DNA from: JBBROH01 sp038229595
GTDB taxonomy: Bacteria; Chloroflexota; Chloroflexia; QHBQ01
Length of the DNA: 7,497 nucleotides
Direction: 5' to 3'
NCBI GenBank assembly: GCA_038229595.1
Contig: JBBROH010000199.1
Location: 1-7,497, forward strand
How positions within the stretch are numbered: the stretch's first letter is position 1; each line of letters begins with the position of its first letter. Under the pieces are notes generated by a model that did no database searches, was not told where the DNA came from, and saw only the letters and a program-made list of their open reading frames with translations. The position numbers were made by a program, and so were the translations under genes. Shown here piece by piece: positions 6,765-7,497 of the stretch.

Positions 6765-7307
6765 TCAACTCTCTTTCGGGCGGGCGGGCAAGCGGCGCAG
6801 CCAGGTGGTGGTCAGCGGCCCGCCCAGGGCAAAGAGCAACGACACGAGGATGCTGAATAGGCCAAGGTAGCTGAGAAGCAGTAGCACCAGCATCGTTGCC
6901 ATGAACGGCACCATCCGCCGCATCTGCACCCGGTTCTGCTGTTGCATCGCGGCTCTGCGCTCGACCTTACTCCGCTGTGGCAGGGCAAGATAGAGTTGCT
7001 CGTACTCGCTGCTCATCGACTGCCAGCGCAGCCAGGTAGTAAGCGTAGGGAACAGCAGCACCAGGGCGGTCAAGCCGTAGCAGGTGGCTACCAACGTGAG
7101 GGCCGCCAGCGGCGGATTGCCATCATCGTGGTAGCCCGGTGGCAGCAGCACCCCAAACGCCAAGATAGTCAGCCCTAGCCAGGCGAGGGCTGCCAATAGT
7201 GGGTGGCGGCGCAAGTTCCTCGCGTGCGCCCGTAGCTGCTGCCTGACTGCCTGACCCAGACCTTGGACTTCAGCCAGGGCAAGGTCTACGATCCGTTGCT
7301 TGAACAT
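6765..7307 (-). CDS. Small polytopic membrane protein, family unknown
   Basis: This is a 180-aa protein with a basic, helical N-terminus (VRQQLRAHARNLRRH at about 21-35) and hydrophobic segments at 37-56, 67-90 and 133-163. The last is about 31 residues and may be one long helix or a tight hairpin. Between the second and third lies a charged loop of about 40 residues with QRSKVERRAAMQQQNRVQMRR (111-131), likely cytoplasmic by the positive-inside rule. The C-terminal tail is basic (LRRLPARPK). The start at 7307 is well supported by AAGGAG 6 nt upstream and by a 1-nt overlap with the preceding gene's stop (TGATG). The next gene begins 4 nt after its stop. Size and topology would suit a small inner-membrane component of a secretion or envelope complex, but I recognise no family and the sequence shows no catalytic motif. 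Confidence 0.83.
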   Translation of the reverse strand: MFKQRIVDLALAEVQGLGQAVRQQLRAHARNLRRHPLLAALAWLGLTILAFGVLLPPGYHDDGNPPLAALTLVATCYGLTALVLLFPTLTTWLRWQSMSSEYEQLYLALPQRSKVERRAAMQQQNRVQMRRMVPFMATMLVLLLLSYLGLFSILVSLLFALGGPLTTTWLRRLPARPKES

Positions 7308-7497
7308 CAGCTTCTCCTTGTCGTCTCTCTACGCATAAACCACCAGAGAACCGCAATCCCCACGAGGCCGAAGATGAGCCAGCGACCAGTGGGGTCGTCC
7401 TGCGTGGCTGACCCCGGCGATTGGTCGGACACCACTGGTGGTCGCGGTCTCGCCGTCGGGCGGGCGAACTGGCCGGGGGTCGCTACCCTGGTCGGCG
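7307..7497 (-). CDS. C-terminal end of a stalked, membrane-anchored protein (5' part outside window)
   Basis: A frame open from the window edge ends at a TGA (7309-7307) that overlaps the next ATG by one base. About 62 residues are seen. First comes a disordered Pro/Thr/Arg-rich stretch (PTRVATPGQFARPTARPRPP), then an acidic, Ser-rich patch (VVSDQSPGSATQDDPTGR). One membrane segment follows (WLIFGLVGIAVLWWFM), then a short basic tail (RRETTRRS). This is the layout of a type I membrane protein whose large N-terminal part sits outside the cell on a flexible stalk, anchored at its C-terminus. No LPXTG sortase motif precedes the membrane segment. The 1-nt overlap and the shared stalk style with the 287-aa protein support membership of the same operon. 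The function of the missing part cannot be judged. Confidence 0.75.
   Translation of the reverse strand, partial: PTRVATPGQFARPTARPRPPVVSDQSPGSATQDDPTGRWLIFGLVGIAVLWWFMRRETTRRS
7314..7319 (-). promoter_or_regulatory. Ribosome binding site of the small membrane protein gene
   Basis: AAGGAG lies 6 nt before the ATG at 7307, embedded in the final codons of the upstream gene. It fixes the start and indicates translational coupling. Confidence 0.7.

Noticed and set aside
7385..7439. Perfect 8-bp inverted repeat ACCAGTGG / CCACTGGT
   Set aside because: The arms are 39 nt apart, inside a coding region, and do not extend by even one pair. A match of this size is expected by chance in several kilobases.

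Overview
The window (7497 bp) is gene-dense and every convincing gene reads on the minus strand, so transcription runs from high to low coordinates. Composition is mostly GC-rich (about 70% in the lines I counted). Several products are exported proteins with Pro/Thr/Ala stalks of the TPTxxP kind, and the VirB4 ATPase has no recognisable outer-membrane core genes beside it. Together this suggests a Chloroflexota-like bacterium, and an accessory region (plasmid or integrative element) carrying a type IV secretion/conjugation locus. The taxon is an inference from style, not from a marker gene.

Layout in order of transcription: (1) 7497-7307, the 3' end of a gene whose product has a Pro/Thr/Arg-rich stalk, one C-terminal membrane segment and a basic tail; (2) 7307-6765, a 180-aa polytopic membrane protein; (3) 6760-5093, a 555-aa exported protein, probably a beta-propeller of BNR/sialidase-like style, with an Ala-rich insert; (4) 5100-4096, a 334-aa P-loop ATPase-like protein related to the VirB4/VirD4/HerA group, with an altered Walker A and a C-terminal helical segment resembling one found in type IV coupling proteins; (5) a 162-bp gap with a 9-bp stem-loop and clustered GTTAG/CTAAC half-sites; (6) 3933-3070, a 287-aa protein with an N-terminal anchor, a long Pro/Thr/Ala stalk and a small beta-rich C-terminal domain; (7) 3025-209, a 938-aa VirB4/TraC-family ATPase; (8) 212-1, the 5' end of an unrecognised gene.

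Genes 1-4 are joined by overlaps of 1 and 8 nt and a 4-nt gap. The VirB4 gene and gene 8 overlap by 4 nt (ATGA). This looks like one operon, or two, with the split at the 162-bp gap. The likely theme is an envelope-spanning machine: a cytoplasmic motor (VirB4), an accessory and possibly inactive ATPase, a membrane protein, and several exported or stalked surface proteins. Only VirB4 is identified firmly. The others are described from topology and motifs and may be previously unassigned parts of a type IV secretion system suited to an atypical cell envelope.

The stretch from about 3934 to 5220 is visibly poorer in GC than both sides. It covers the ATPase-like gene, the gap and the last codons of the propeller gene, and may mark a recombined or later-acquired module. 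I saw no tRNA, rRNA, CRISPR array, insertion sequence or replication origin.
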